Source: Eikenella exigua
GTDB taxonomy: Bacteria > Pseudomonadota > Gammaproteobacteria > Burkholderiales > Neisseriaceae
Length of the DNA stretch: 64,000 nucleotides
Direction of reading: 5' to 3'
NCBI RefSeq assembly: GCF_008805035.1
Contig: NZ_CP038018.1
Span: 1,674,001-1,738,000, forward strand
Part shown: one piece after another, positions 44,245 through 54,065 of the stretch
Numbering within the stretch: position 1 is the stretch's first letter
How the letters are laid out: each line of letters starts with the position of its first letter
Translations under genes and position numbers: made by a program
The notes under the pieces: model-generated
The model's database searches: none
What the model saw: only the letters and a program-made list of their open reading frames with translations
Told to the model about the DNA's origin: nothing

Positions 44245-46335
44245 ATGAACAAACTCAAAAGCTTCCTGATATGGGGTGCTGTGGTGCTGGCTGGCTTGGC
44301 CTCCTTTACCACTTTGGCTATCCATCGCGGTGAACAGGTAAGTGCAGTCTGGATGGTAATTGCTGCCGTCTCCGTATATGCTATTGCCTACCGCTTTTAT
44401 AGCCTCTATATTGCCAAAAACGTAATGCAGCTCGATCCCAACCGGCTCACGCCGGCCGAGCGCCACAACGATGGCTTGGACTATGTGCCGACGCACAAAG
44501 GTGTGCTGTTCGGCCATCATTTTGCCGCCATTGCCGGCGCCGGCCCCTTGGTAGGCCCAGTACTAGCCGCGCAGATGGGTTATCTGCCTGGTACGCTGTG
44601 GATTATCTTCGGCGTAGTGTTTGCCGGTGCGGTTCAGGACGCGATGGTATTGTTCGTGTCCATGCGCCGCGACGGTAAATCCTTGGGTGATATAGTTAAA
44701 CAAGAGCTGGGCACCGTGGCTGGCGTGATTGCCTCCATCGGTATTCTGATGATCATGGTGATCATTATGGCCGTGCTGGCGTTGATTGTGGTGAAAGCCT
44801 TGATCCACAGCCCATGGGGTACCTTCACCATCGCCACCACCATCCCGATTGCCCTGTTTATGGGTATCTACACCCGCTACATCCGTCCAGGCAAAATCGG
44901 CGAGATTTCCATCGTCGGCTTTATCCTGCTGGTGTTGGCGATTGTGTATGGCAAAAACGTGGCCGAAAGTTCCTTCGGGCATATCTTCGACTTGGAAGGC
45001 TTGTCTATCGCCTGGGCGGTAATGATCTATGGTTTTATCGCTTCCGTACTGCCGGTATGGTTGCTGCTCACTCCGCGCGACTACCTTTCCACCTTCCTGA
45101 AAATCGGTACCATCATTGCATTGGCCTTAGGCATCATTATTGTTAGCCCGCCGCTGCAAATGCATGCCGTTACCCGCTTTATCGACGGCTCCGGCCCGGT
45201 GTTTTCAGGTAGCCTTTTCCCCTTCCTATTCATTACCATCGCCTGCGGTGCGGTATCTGGTTTCCACGCCCTGATTTCTTCCGGCACCACCCCGAAAATG
45301 GTGGAAAACGAAGAACACGTGCGTATGATCGGCTACGGCGGCATGATTATGGAAAGCTTTGTGGCTATTATGGCGCTGGCTGCTGCTGCTTCGCTTGATC
45401 CTGGTGTGTATTTCGCCATGAACAGCCCGGCTGCCCTCATCGGCACCGATGCTGCCAATGCCGCACACGTGATCACCACCCAGCTGGGCTTCCCGGTAAC
45501 TGAGGCCACTCTGCTGCATACTGCCAAAGAAGTGGGCGAGCTCACCATCCTGTCCCGTGCAGGCGGTGCGCCGACTCTGGCTGTGGGCATGGCGCACATC
45601 ATGAGCCAGTTGATTCCCGGCGAAGGCATGATGGCGTTCTGGTATCACTTCGCGCTGCTGTTTGAAGCTCTGTTCATTCTAACTGCAGTGGACGCCGGTA
45701 CCCGTGTGGCCCGCTTCATGATTCAAGACTTGGGCAGTATCTTCTACAAACCGTTCGGCAACACCGACAGCCTGCCTGCCAACCTGATTGCTACCTTCAT
45801 AGCCGTGGCTCTGTGGGGCTACTTCCTCTACACCGGGGTAACCGACCCGCTGGGGGGTATTAACTCCCTATGGCCACTGTTCGGTATCGCCAACCAGATG
45901 CTAGCAGGCGTGGCCTTGATCCTGTGTACTGTGGTTCTAATTAAGATGAAACGCGACCGCTACATTTGGGTTACTTTGGTACCGTCTATCGGCGTATTAG
46001 TGGTAACTTGCTATGCCGGTTGGCAGAAAGTGTTCGATTCCAGCCCGCGTATCAGCTTTATGGCTCACGCTGCCAAATATAAAGCAGCCTTGGCCAACGG
46101 CGAAATCCTGGCTCCGGCCAAAACCGCCGAAGAAATGAGCCGCATCGCGTTCAACGACTATGTGAACTCCGGCCTAACCGTGCTGTTCTTGGCTGTGGTG
46201 GTATTTGTGGCTGTTTACGGCTTCCAGGTAGCCATGAAAGCTCGCAAAGTCGGCTGGGCCACCGCCCACGAAATCCCGCCGGTATTCCGTAACGAAACCG
46301 CCGGCGCAAACACCGAGTCCGTGAATGAAGCATAA
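44245..46335 (+). CDS. cstA: Carbon starvation protein CstA (peptide/pyruvate transporter)
   Basis: A 696-residue inner membrane protein with about 16-18 membrane segments. The N-terminal HNDGLDYVPTHKGVLFGHHF and AAIAGAGPLVGPVLAAQMGY blocks and GFHALISSGTTPKMVENEEH are typical of CstA. Family members take up peptides or pyruvate under carbon limitation. One loop includes a DUS (PVFSGSLFPF). GGAGTG precedes the ATG at 44245; a frame extension from 44131 has no support. The YbdD gene follows with an 11-base overlap, the usual arrangement. Confidence 0.92.
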   Translation: MNKLKSFLIWGAVVLAGLASFTTLAIHRGEQVSAVWMVIAAVSVYAIAYRFYSLYIAKNVMQLDPNRLTPAERHNDGLDYVPTHKGVLFGHHFAAIAGAGPLVGPVLAAQMGYLPGTLWIIFGVVFAGAVQDAMVLFVSMRRDGKSLGDIVKQELGTVAGVIASIGILMIMVIIMAVLALIVVKALIHSPWGTFTIATTIPIALFMGIYTRYIRPGKIGEISIVGFILLVLAIVYGKNVAESSFGHIFDLEGLSIAWAVMIYGFIASVLPVWLLLTPRDYLSTFLKIGTIIALALGIIIVSPPLQMHAVTRFIDGSGPVFSGSLFPFLFITIACGAVSGFHALISSGTTPKMVENEEHVRMIGYGGMIMESFVAIMALAAAASLDPGVYFAMNSPAALIGTDAANAAHVITTQLGFPVTEATLLHTAKEVGELTILSRAGGAPTLAVGMAHIMSQLIPGEGMMAFWYHFALLFEALFILTAVDAGTRVARFMIQDLGSIFYKPFGNTDSLPANLIATFIAVALWGYFLYTGVTDPLGGINSLWPLFGIANQMLAGVALILCTVVLIKMKRDRYIWVTLVPSIGVLVVTCYAGWQKVFDSSPRISFMAHAAKYKAALANGEILAPAKTAEEMSRIAFNDYVNSGLTVLFLAVVVFVAVYGFQVAMKARKVGWATAHEIPPVFRNETAGANTESVNEA

Positions 46336-46531
46336 ACTGAAACAGCACCTACATCAGGCTTGGGAAACAGCCAAGTTGACCGCCAACCTGATGGTGGGCG
46401 TACCGGATTACGCCAACTATGTGGTACGCCAAAGGCGCTATAACCCCAACGCACCGGTGATGACCGAACAGCAGTTTGCAGATTACTGCCGCAAACGCCG
46501 CTGTGGCGCCAACGGCGGTCGCTGCTGCTGA
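46325..46531 (+). CDS. YbdD/YjiX family protein (DUF466)
   Basis: A 68-residue protein of the small YbdD family, nearly always next to cstA or its paralogue. It has the VGVPDYANYV motif (residues 24-33) and a Cys-rich end (CRKRRCGANGGRCC), both characteristic. In E. coli the paralogue YjiX-like proteins appear needed for transport by the partner permease. It overlaps the end of cstA. Confidence 0.88.
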   Translation: MKHKLKQHLHQAWETAKLTANLMVGVPDYANYVVRQRRYNPNAPVMTEQQFADYCRKRRCGANGGRCC

Positions 46532-46546
46532 CTCTAGCTTTAGCGA

Positions 46547-46587
46547 AACCAAACCGCTTGAAAGGGCATGTCCTTTCAAGCGGTTTT
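46547..46587 (+). terminator. Terminator of cstA-ybdD
   Basis: AACCGCTTGAAAGG pairs with CCTTTCAAGCGGTT around a six-base loop and is followed by TTT. Very strong. Confidence 0.85.
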
Positions 46588-46827
46588 TCTGCATGCTGCG
46601 ATTGGCGTTCTACGGGTTATGGTAATGTGTTGTTATTATTGTTCAAAATATTTTCAAGCCTCTTCGCATTTTGAAAGGGCTGCCTGAAAACACTTTTTGC
46701 CTTACTATTGTCCTAGCCTGCAGAGCACATATAGCTGAAGCAACTTGTCACCCATGCAAAAACCACATCAGCCTTGGGCATACCGAATGGATTCAAAAAG
46801 GCTACCTGAAAACCTCATTATCTACCC

Positions 46828-47409
46828 TTAAAACCGCACCTCAGGCGGCACTTGGTGTTTGGCGCGGTCGGGAAACTCCAAAAGCTGTGCCGGCTGCCGG
46901 TGCCCGAAATAGGCGGCGATAATGCTGTGCGGAAACAGCTGGCGCAGCATGTTGTAGCCCATGGCCGCGTCGTTGTAGGCCTGGCGGGCGAAGGCGATAC
47001 GGTTTTCCGTGCTGGTAATTTCCTCGGCCAGCTGGCGCATATTAGCAGCAGCCTGCAAATCTGGATAGGCCTCAAGCTGCACCATCAAGCTGCGCACAGC
47101 TTGGGTGAGCAGGGTTTCAGCAGCAGAAAGCTGCGCCACCGCTTCCGCATTTTCCGGCCGCGCAACACTCAGCACGCCAGCGGCCTGATTGCGCGCCTGC
47201 GTAACCTGTGTAAAGGTGTCATTTTCGTGTTTCAGGTAGCCTTTGGCGGCAGCCACCAAATTGGGAATCAGGTCATGCCGACGTTGCAGCTGAACGCCGA
47301 TTTGGGAGAAGGCGTTGCGGTATTGGTTTTGCGAAATCACTAAACGGTTATACACCATCACGCCCACCACACTCAACGCAGCCGATAAAAGAAGGACAAT
47401 CCACAACAT
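46828..47409 (-). CDS. LemA family protein
   Basis: A 193-residue protein with one N-terminal membrane segment (MLWIVLLLSAALSVVGVMVY) and the LemA helical domain: YNRLVISQNQYRNAFSQIGV, then QLQRRHDLIPNLVAAAKGYL, and TENRIAFARQAYNDAAMGYN. The KGYLKHE stretch is encoded by a DUS. LemA proteins are of unknown function and are often near metalloprotease or TPM-domain genes, which are absent here. AGGAG precedes the ATG. Confidence 0.88.
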   Translation of the reverse strand: MLWIVLLLSAALSVVGVMVYNRLVISQNQYRNAFSQIGVQLQRRHDLIPNLVAAAKGYLKHENDTFTQVTQARNQAAGVLSVARPENAEAVAQLSAAETLLTQAVRSLMVQLEAYPDLQAAANMRQLAEEITSTENRIAFARQAYNDAAMGYNMLRQLFPHSIIAAYFGHRQPAQLLEFPDRAKHQVPPEVRF

Positions 47410-47903
47410 GAGGCTCTCCTAAGTGTTAAAATTAACATTTCAATATTATCACAAAATTTCGTACGAACAACGATTTGTATGGTTTTCAGGTAGCCTGAAC
47501 CACAAAATCGCCCTACGCAACCACAGGATAAGCGACCTTGACTGAAAAACTAAATAATGCAGACTTTAATTACGCTTGCTTGGACAAAACAGAAACGCTA
47601 TTAAAGAAGCCTTGGAATTGGCTGTCAGCCTAATCAAATTCCTGAATAGATCCCATGATGATGACTATAATCGCTATCGGCGAGGCCCGTCCGCATTTAA
47701 ACGAGCCAGAGCAGACGTTCGAAATGCTCAATAAGGCTCATCAGTCAAGCAAAGCTCACGCATTCAAAGGGCATGATGATGCTTGGGAATTTCATAAACC
47801 GTACAACACATAGACCGAATTTCGAGTCTGGAACCCCTATCAGGCTGCCGGAAAGCTTGATTTTTAGACAGCTTTTGCCTGCCCAACACCACCCGCCGCA
47901 AAA
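47410..47903. other. Intergenic stretch with short gene-like remains
   Basis: Holds a DUS near 47484, then pieces that read as protein in changing frames, for example EALELAVSLIKFLNRS and IGEARPHLNEPEQTFEML near 47610-47730. I cannot assign a family. It looks like decayed coding DNA. Confidence 0.35.
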
Positions 47904-48262
47904 ATGCACCACGACAAAGAAAGCCACAGTCACCACCACAACCCTGCCGCACAAGCGCTGCAACTGTTTTTAAACAACGGAGAAACACTGTTATTCCAAA
48001 ACGTTGCTTATTTTTAGTTTGAAAACATCCGCCTACAAAATGGATTTTGGATTTGGAAAGTATTACCGTACACCAAATTACGGCAAACAATATTGCCAAC
48101 TTTCCCACATTGGCGTTTTACCAAACTGCCGACACCCCATATATGTATCTTTCATGGGCTCATCCGCAGGGGCTGTAGGTATATTATCTGTCGCGGCAAG
48201 CCATAAGCTATGAGCAAGGTGGACACTTGCTACCTGAACGTTTTGTATTTGGGGCTACTTGA
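47904..48262 (+). pseudogene. Probable decayed hypothetical gene
   Basis: ATG 47904 opens MHHDKESHSHHHNPAAQALQ, then LFLNNGETLLFQNVAYF, before a stop. Two bases out of frame a credible continuation follows (LESITVHQITANNIANFPTL, then AFYQTADTPYMYLSWAHPQG) and stops again. Base composition changes along it. No family recognised; at least one frameshift and two stops are needed to explain it. Confidence 0.35.
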
Positions 48263-48359
48263 AACCGCATAAGCATAAATGCCCACCCTACAACAATCGG
48301 CAATTTGTATCATCTGCCTACACTACACCTACTTAAACTACAGACATTAAGGAGCCATA

Positions 48360-49013
48360 ATGGAATTATCCGCTGAACAAACTGCCGCCCAACTGCGCTG
48401 TCCGCACGATGAAGCGGGAGTGCTGTTCGGGCAGGTGATGAACCTGCGCAACCTGGCCCAAATCATCAGCGCGTTCGCCGCCGCCCACCTGCGAAACGGC
48501 GACAAGATCTTAGAAACCGGCTGCGGCAACGGCGGTCTGCTGGGCTACATCCTGTCGCAGGCAAACGACCTGCACTACACCGGCTTGGAAATTTCGCCAT
48601 TGATGTGTGAACAGGCGCAGGCATTCAACGCGCCGTTTATTGCCGCAGGGCAGGCAGATTATTTGCTGTATGACGGCGGCGCGCTGCCCTTTACCGATGC
48701 CTCGTTCGATAAAACCGTGTCAGTCAACACCGTCTATTTTTGGGACGATGCGCCGCTCATGTTGTCCGAATTCTGTCGCGTACTGAAACCCGCCGGCCGA
48801 CTGTGCCTGAATTTCTGTGAAAAAGAATTCATGTCCAAATTGCCGTTTGCAGCTCACGGCTTCACGTTCTACAACGCCACCGACATCCATGCCCTAACTG
48901 ATAACCTGCCGTTGCGTTGCGTACTTGAACAGCGCAGCCGCGATTGGGCAGTCAGCAAAAGCGGCAAACTGGTACGGCGTGAATTTGTGGATTTGGTATT
49001 TGAGCGGATGTAG
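48360..49013 (+). CDS. Class I SAM-dependent methyltransferase
   Basis: A 217-residue methyltransferase of the Methyltransf_11 type. Motif I is KILETGCGNGGLLGYIL at about 48-64, an acidic motif follows (YTGLEISPLM), and LPFTDASFDKTVSVNTVYFW is motif IV. The substrate is unknown. AAGGAG precedes the ATG. It precedes uup and the second aryl polyene block; methyltransferases occur in such clusters, but uup lies between, so I do not assign it to the pathway. Confidence 0.82.
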   Translation: MELSAEQTAAQLRCPHDEAGVLFGQVMNLRNLAQIISAFAAAHLRNGDKILETGCGNGGLLGYILSQANDLHYTGLEISPLMCEQAQAFNAPFIAAGQADYLLYDGGALPFTDASFDKTVSVNTVYFWDDAPLMLSEFCRVLKPAGRLCLNFCEKEFMSKLPFAAHGFTFYNATDIHALTDNLPLRCVLEQRSRDWAVSKSGKLVRREFVDLVFERM

Positions 49014-49124
49014 CAGCTGTAGGTCAGATACTTGTATCCGACCTACCGCCTGCAGGCTGCCTGAAACCCCATCTGGAAACCAAATGCAGGCTGCAACCCT
49101 GAAACATTCACCCCAAGGACACCC

Positions 49125-51035
49125 ATGACCATCCTCCAAGCCGAAAACCTTTCCTTCGCCTTCGGGCATGTCGCCCTGCTCGACAAAGCGTTTTTCCAAC
49201 TGGCCGCGGGCGACAAAGTCGGGCTTATCGGGCGCAACGGCGCGGGCAAATCCAGCCTGCTGAAAATCCTCGCCGGCGTGCAGAAGCCCGACGACGGCCA
49301 GCTCATCCTGCAAAACGGGCTGAAAACCGTGTATGTGCCGCAGGAGAGCTTTTTCGACGGCGCGGCCACCGTGTTCGACATGGTGTCCGAAGGGCTGGGC
49401 AGCCTACGCGGCGTGCTGCGGCGTTACCACGAAATCGGCCGCGAGCTGGCGAACGGACAAAACGACAGCCTCATCAAAGAATTGAACGAACTGCAAAACC
49501 AAATCGAAGCGCAAAACGGCTGGCAGTTCGACGCGCTGGTCAGCCAGACCATCGGCGAGCTGGGGCTGCCTGAAAACGAAAAAATCGCCAATCTGTCCGG
49601 CGGGCAGAAAAAGCGCGTCGCGCTGGCGCAGGCGTGGGTGCAGAAGCCCGACATCCTGCTGCTGGACGAGCCGACCAACCATTTGGACATTGACGCGATT
49701 TTGTGGCTGGAAAATCTGCTGAAAAACTTTTCAGGCAGCCTGATTGTGATTACCCACGACCGCCGTTTTTTGGACAATGTGGCCAACCGCATCGTCGAAC
49801 TCGACCGAGGCAGCCTGCGCTCCTATCCCGGCTCGTTCGCCAAATACAGCGAGAAAAAGGCGGAAGAACTGGCGGTAGAAGCCGAACACAACCGCCTGTT
49901 CGACAAATTCCACGCGCAGGAAGAGGCGTGGATTCGCAAAGGCATCGAAGCGCGGCGCACGCGCAACGAAGGGCGCGTTAAGCGTTTGGAAGAATTGCGG
50001 AAACAGCGCGCGGCGCGGCGCGATCGGCAGGGGCAGGTGTCGTTCAAGCTTGATTCGGGCGAGAAAAGCGGCAAAATCGTCGCCGAGCTGGAACACGCCT
50101 CGTTTGCGTACGGCAATAAACTGATTATGAACGATTTTTCCGCCGTGATTCAGCGCGGCGACAAAATCGGCCTGATTGGCGCGAACGGCATCGGCAAAAC
50201 CACGTTTTTGAAGCTGATTTTGGGCGAACTCGCGCCCACCGGCGGCAAAATCCGCCTCGGCAGCAAGCAGGAAGTGGCGTATTTCGACCAATTCCGCAGC
50301 GCGCTGAACGAAAACGACACCGTGTTCTACACGCTCGGCCAGGGCAACGATTATGTGGAAATCGGCGGCAAAAAGCGGCACGTGATGGGCTATCTGGAAG
50401 ACTTCCTGTTCCACCCCGCCCGCGCCCAGTCGCCCGTGTCGTCGCTTTCCGGCGGCGAGCGCAACCGCCTGCTGCTGGCCAAACTGTTCACCCGCCCCGC
50501 CAACATTCTGGTGCTGGACGAGCCGACCAACGATTTGGACATCGACACGCAGGAATTGCTGGAAGAACTGCTGCGCGACTACGCCGGCACCGTGTTCCTC
50601 GTCAGCCACGATCGTATGTTTTTGGACAACGTGATTACGCAGAGCATTGTATTTGAAGGGGAAGGCCGTCTGAAAGAATACATCGGCGGCTATCAGGACT
50701 ATGCCGACGCAAAAGCGCGCGAAGACAAAGTGCAGGCTGCTGCCGCCCCCGCCGCCAAGCCCGAAAAACAGCCAGAAAAAGACAAACCCAAGCCCAACCG
50801 CAGCGTGAAACTGTCGTACAAAGAACAGCGCGAACTCGACGCCCTGCCTGACGAAATCGCCGCGCTGGAAGCCGAACAGGCCGATTTGAACGCCCAACTT
50901 TCCAACCCCGAAATCTTCAAAGACTACGAAAAAGCCGGCAGCCTGCAAACGCGCGCAGAAGAAATCGAAATGCTGCTGCTGGAGAAATTGGAGCGGTGGG
51001 AGATGCTGGAAGCGAAGCAGAACGGGGAGAGTTAA
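49125..51035 (+). CDS. uup: ABC-F ATPase Uup
   Basis: A 636-residue soluble protein with two ABC domains: Walker A GRNGAGKSS (about 37-45) with LSGGQKKR, and GANGIGKTT (about 352-360) with LSGGERNR. A charged linker and a C-terminal coiled coil (after residue 550, PEKQPEKDKPKPNRSVKLSY onward) identify Uup. Uup affects transposon excision and ribosome function. A Neisseria-type DUS at 50663-50674 lies in the coding region, and no intact Eikenella DUS is seen inside, which suggests import from Neisseria. Confidence 0.92.
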   Translation: MTILQAENLSFAFGHVALLDKAFFQLAAGDKVGLIGRNGAGKSSLLKILAGVQKPDDGQLILQNGLKTVYVPQESFFDGAATVFDMVSEGLGSLRGVLRRYHEIGRELANGQNDSLIKELNELQNQIEAQNGWQFDALVSQTIGELGLPENEKIANLSGGQKKRVALAQAWVQKPDILLLDEPTNHLDIDAILWLENLLKNFSGSLIVITHDRRFLDNVANRIVELDRGSLRSYPGSFAKYSEKKAEELAVEAEHNRLFDKFHAQEEAWIRKGIEARRTRNEGRVKRLEELRKQRAARRDRQGQVSFKLDSGEKSGKIVAELEHASFAYGNKLIMNDFSAVIQRGDKIGLIGANGIGKTTFLKLILGELAPTGGKIRLGSKQEVAYFDQFRSALNENDTVFYTLGQGNDYVEIGGKKRHVMGYLEDFLFHPARAQSPVSSLSGGERNRLLLAKLFTRPANILVLDEPTNDLDIDTQELLEELLRDYAGTVFLVSHDRMFLDNVITQSIVFEGEGRLKEYIGGYQDYADAKAREDKVQAAAAPAAKPEKQPEKDKPKPNRSVKLSYKEQRELDALPDEIAALEAEQADLNAQLSNPEIFKDYEKAGSLQTRAEEIEMLLLEKLERWEMLEAKQNGES

Positions 51036-51082
51036 GTTTGGCTTCGTTGAAGCTGCGCTTTCAGGTAGCCCTTCCGCCCTTT

Positions 51083-51091
51083 TGCTACAAT
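51083..51091 (+). promoter_or_regulatory. Extended -10 promoter of the second aryl polyene block
   Basis: TGC-TACAAT, 27 bases before the start of the glycosyltransferase/acyltransferase gene. Confidence 0.4.
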
Positions 51092-51117
51092 CCAGCCTTT
51101 CCCACCGCCGCCCAATC

Positions 51118-52782
51118 ATGAAGCTCCTCGCCGTCATCCCCCACTACCGACATCTCGGCACGCTGCCGCAGGTGGTTTTCGCCCTGCGAGATTGCGGCCT
51201 GCCCGTTTTGGTGGTGGACGATGGCTCAGGCGAAGACTGCCGCGCCGGTTTGGAGGCCTTGCGCGAAGAAGGCGTTCAGGTAGCCTTCCGCCCGGTGAAC
51301 GGCGGTAAAGGCAGCGCGATGAAATGGGGGTTCAAATTGGCAGCGGAGCAGGGTTTCAGCCACGTTTTACAGATTGATGCCGACGCGCAGCACAGCTTTG
51401 CCGACATCCCGCGCTTTATCGAAACCGCGCAGTCGCAGCCGCAGGCCGTGGTGTGCGGGCGGCCGGTATACGGCGGCGACGTGCCCAAATCGCGCCTCTA
51501 CGGCCGCAAAATCACCGATTTTTGGAACGTGCTGCACACTTGGTCGTTCGACATCAAAGACGGCATGTGCGGCTTCCGCGTTTATCCGCTGGATGCCGTT
51601 TTGCCCATCCAATACGGCGGCGGCATCATCGGCGAGCGCATGGATTTCGACAACGAAATCCTCATTCGCCTGCATTGGGCGGGCGCGCCCTTCGTGTGGC
51701 TGGACACGCCCGTGCGCTACGAAGCGGGTGGCGTATCGCACTTCAACGTGCGCCGCGACAACCTGCTCATCAGCAAAATGCATGCCCGCCTGTTTTGCGG
51801 CATGGTCGCCCGCCGCCTCGGCCGCTTTTTCAGACGGCCTCAAGCCGCACAAACCGCTCAGGCGCATTGGTCGGCACAGCGCGAACGCGGCCACCGCCTC
51901 TTCCTCAAGATTACCGAATGGCTGGTGCGCTACCTGCCCCTGTGGCCGGTACACGGCATTGCCGCACTCGTTGCCGCCTATTTCTACCTCACTTCCGCCG
52001 CCCAACGCCGCAGCGTGCGCCAATATCAAGGCTACCTGAAAACCAGTTTCCCCACCGCACCGCTGCCCGCGTGTTTCCCCGTATACCGCCAATTCGCCGC
52101 CTTCGGCCAAGCCGTGGCCGACCGCTTTGCCGTGTGGCAGCATAAAATTACCGTGCCCGACCTCGTGGTGGAAGACCCCGACAACCTGTATGCCGATATA
52201 GACAACCACAACGTACGCGGCCAAATCATCATCTGCTCGCATCTGGGCAATATTGAAGTGTGCCGCGCCCTCGTCTCCCACCACCAAGGCTTCAAACTCA
52301 ACGTGCTGGTGCACAACGCCCACGCCGAAGATTTCAACCGCGCCCTCAAAGCCGCCGGTTCCAGCGATTTGCAGCTGATTCAGGTAGCCGACCTCGACGC
52401 GGCCAAAATGCTCCAGCTCTCGCAAAAACTCGATGCCGGCGAATGGCTCGCCATCGCCGCCGACCGCACCCCCGTGCGCGGCAACAAAACCGTGCCCGTG
52501 CAATTCCTCGGCCACACCGCCCATCTGCCGCAAGGCCCTTGGCTCTTGGCCGGCCTCTTGCGCGCACCCACCAACACCGTCTTCGTGTTAAAAGAACACG
52601 GCCGCTATCACCTCTGCCTGAAACGTTTTCAGGTAGCCCCAAGCTGGACCGCCGCCACGCGCAAACAAATGATTGAAAACATGGCGCAACAGTATGCCGA
52701 CGTTTTAGCCGCCCACGCCGCCCGCGCGCCGCTGCAATGGTTCAACTTCTACGACTTCTGGAGCAACACCCCACATGGCTAA
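51118..52782 (+). CDS. Bifunctional glycosyltransferase family 2 / LpxL-like acyltransferase
   Basis: A 554-residue fusion typical of aryl polyene clusters. Residues 1-230 are a GT2 domain (MKLLAVIPHYRHLGTLPQVV, acidic DXD in LQIDADAQHSF near 87). Residues from about 265 on are a lysophospholipid-type acyltransferase with HX4E in CSHLGNIEVCRAL near 374 and LPQGPWLLAGLLRAP. It probably builds the glycolipid head group or anchor. A Neisseria DUS (51829-51840) and Eikenella DUS (encoding QGYLK and RFQVA) lie inside. It overlaps the thioesterase gene by eight bases. Confidence 0.85.
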   Translation: MKLLAVIPHYRHLGTLPQVVFALRDCGLPVLVVDDGSGEDCRAGLEALREEGVQVAFRPVNGGKGSAMKWGFKLAAEQGFSHVLQIDADAQHSFADIPRFIETAQSQPQAVVCGRPVYGGDVPKSRLYGRKITDFWNVLHTWSFDIKDGMCGFRVYPLDAVLPIQYGGGIIGERMDFDNEILIRLHWAGAPFVWLDTPVRYEAGGVSHFNVRRDNLLISKMHARLFCGMVARRLGRFFRRPQAAQTAQAHWSAQRERGHRLFLKITEWLVRYLPLWPVHGIAALVAAYFYLTSAAQRRSVRQYQGYLKTSFPTAPLPACFPVYRQFAAFGQAVADRFAVWQHKITVPDLVVEDPDNLYADIDNHNVRGQIIICSHLGNIEVCRALVSHHQGFKLNVLVHNAHAEDFNRALKAAGSSDLQLIQVADLDAAKMLQLSQKLDAGEWLAIAADRTPVRGNKTVPVQFLGHTAHLPQGPWLLAGLLRAPTNTVFVLKEHGRYHLCLKRFQVAPSWTAATRKQMIENMAQQYADVLAAHAARAPLQWFNFYDFWSNTPHG

Positions 52783-53221
52783 ACACATCTACTGCCGCCA
52801 CCACACCGAGATCGAAGTCCCCTTTTTCGACGTAGACGTGATGCAGATCGTCTGGCACGGCCACTATGTAAAATACCTCGAAATCGCCCGCTGCGCCTTC
52901 CTCGACGCCATCGGCTACAACTACACCGTTATGCTCAAGCACGGCCACGCCTGGCCCGTGGTAAAGCTCGACCTCAAATACATCCACCCCGCCCGCTTCG
53001 GCCAAAAAATCCGCGTGGAAATGGCCGTAACCGAATACGAAAGCTGCCTGCGCATCGACTACATCCTGCGCGACGCAGAAAGCGGCATCAAACTCACCCA
53101 AGCCCACACCACCCAAGTTGCCCAGCGCATCGACAACAGCGAAATGCAGTTCCAAACCCCCGCAAGCTGGCAACAGGCCGTGCGGCAGTTTGCAGGATTC
53201 GTGCCCTTGGCCAAGGATTGA
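52775..53221 (+). CDS. Acyl-CoA/ACP thioesterase, 4HBT type
   Basis: A 148-residue hot-dog thioesterase. The active-site region VPFFDVDVMQIVWHGHYVKY (residues 14-33) contains the Asp and His pattern of YbgC/4-hydroxybenzoyl-CoA thioesterases. In aryl polyene clusters this enzyme (ApeK-type) releases or edits acyl chains. Start ATG overlaps the upstream stop. The aromatic ammonia lyase often found at this position in such clusters is absent. Confidence 0.82.
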   Translation: MAKHIYCRHHTEIEVPFFDVDVMQIVWHGHYVKYLEIARCAFLDAIGYNYTVMLKHGHAWPVVKLDLKYIHPARFGQKIRVEMAVTEYESCLRIDYILRDAESGIKLTQAHTTQVAQRIDNSEMQFQTPASWQQAVRQFAGFVPLAKD

Positions 53222-53315
53222 GGCCACCTGAAACCCTGTAACCTCTTCGCGCCGCACGCCCCGCAAATCCACTATACTACGCTTCTCTTCATCCTCCCCA
53301 CATAACTCCGGCACC

Positions 53316-53912
53316 ATGAAAAAACTCCTCCTCAGCCTCTTCCTTTCCCTTGCCGTCCTCCCTGCGCTTGCCTTCAGCACCGCCGAGCTCACCACGCAGC
53401 TGCAAGCCCCGCAGAGCGTGCAGGGCGGGTTTATCCAGCAGCGTTTTTTGCGCTCGATGGACAAACCCGTGCAAACCGGCGGCCGTTTCGCCCTGCGCCC
53501 CGGCCGCGGCCTGTTTTGGCATCTGCAAAAACCGTTTGAAATGAAACTGCGCGTGCACCGCGACGGCATCAGCCGCCAAGACGCGCAAGGCCAGTGGCGT
53601 GCAAACGGTAGCCAAACCGCGCAGGCCGCACAAGTGAAACTCTTCATGGCCGTGCTCGGCGGCGACACGGCCGAGCTGCAACGCCATTTCAACCTCGCCC
53701 TTTCCGGCAACGCCCGGCAATGGCAGCTCACCCTCACCCCGAAAACCGCCGTGATGCGCCAGGTGTTCAACAAAATCGTTATCAACGGCGGCCAGCTGGT
53801 GCAGAAAGTGGAGCTGGATGAAAAACAGGGCGACCGCATCGTGATGCAGTTTAACCAGCTGCAAACCAACCGGCCCCTCAACCCCGCCGCCCAACAAGCC
53901 TTGGGCGAATAA
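53316..53912 (+). CDS. LolA-like outer membrane lipoprotein carrier
   Basis: A 198-residue periplasmic protein with signal peptide MKKLLLSLFLSLAVLPALA and the LolA fold pattern: STAELTTQLQAPQSVQGGFI, RPGRGLFWHLQKPFEMKL and a later KVELDEKQGDRIVMQF. The cluster-type LolA probably carries the lipid-linked polyene, or its lipoprotein, across the periplasm. The housekeeping LolA would be elsewhere. A TATACT at 53273-53278 suggests an extra promoter of its own. Confidence 0.82.
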   Translation: MKKLLLSLFLSLAVLPALAFSTAELTTQLQAPQSVQGGFIQQRFLRSMDKPVQTGGRFALRPGRGLFWHLQKPFEMKLRVHRDGISRQDAQGQWRANGSQTAQAAQVKLFMAVLGGDTAELQRHFNLALSGNARQWQLTLTPKTAVMRQVFNKIVINGGQLVQKVELDEKQGDRIVMQFNQLQTNRPLNPAAQQALGE

Positions 53913-53984
53913 GCCAAGCCAGAAATCACTTTTAACTACGCGGGAGCTGCGTTTTCAGGTAGCCTTCAAGCAGCGGGATAGATG

Positions 53985-54012
53985 TTTACAATATCTTGTA
54001 TTTTGTTACAAT
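53985..54012 (+). promoter_or_regulatory. Promoter of DUF4189 gene
   Basis: TTTACA (-35), a 16-base spacer and TACAAT (-10) preceded by TGT. This is the best-formed promoter in the window and is separate from the aryl polyene genes. Confidence 0.55.
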
Positions 54013-54065
54013 CCGATCATCGGCAATACCCTTATTCCCCTTTCAAAACAGACAGGAGCGGCAAG

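Noticed and set aside
48360..49013. Methyltransferase as part of the aryl polyene cluster
   Set aside because: uup lies between it and the cluster, and the methyltransferase type is too general to link it to the pathway.
49731..51137. 468-codon open frame antisense to uup
   Set aside because: It covers a clear ABC-F gene on the other strand, and its translation has no recognisable motif.
51367..52533. 388-codon open frame antisense to the GT2/acyltransferase gene
   Set aside because: It is a shadow of the GC-rich coding strand; no start signal or family features.
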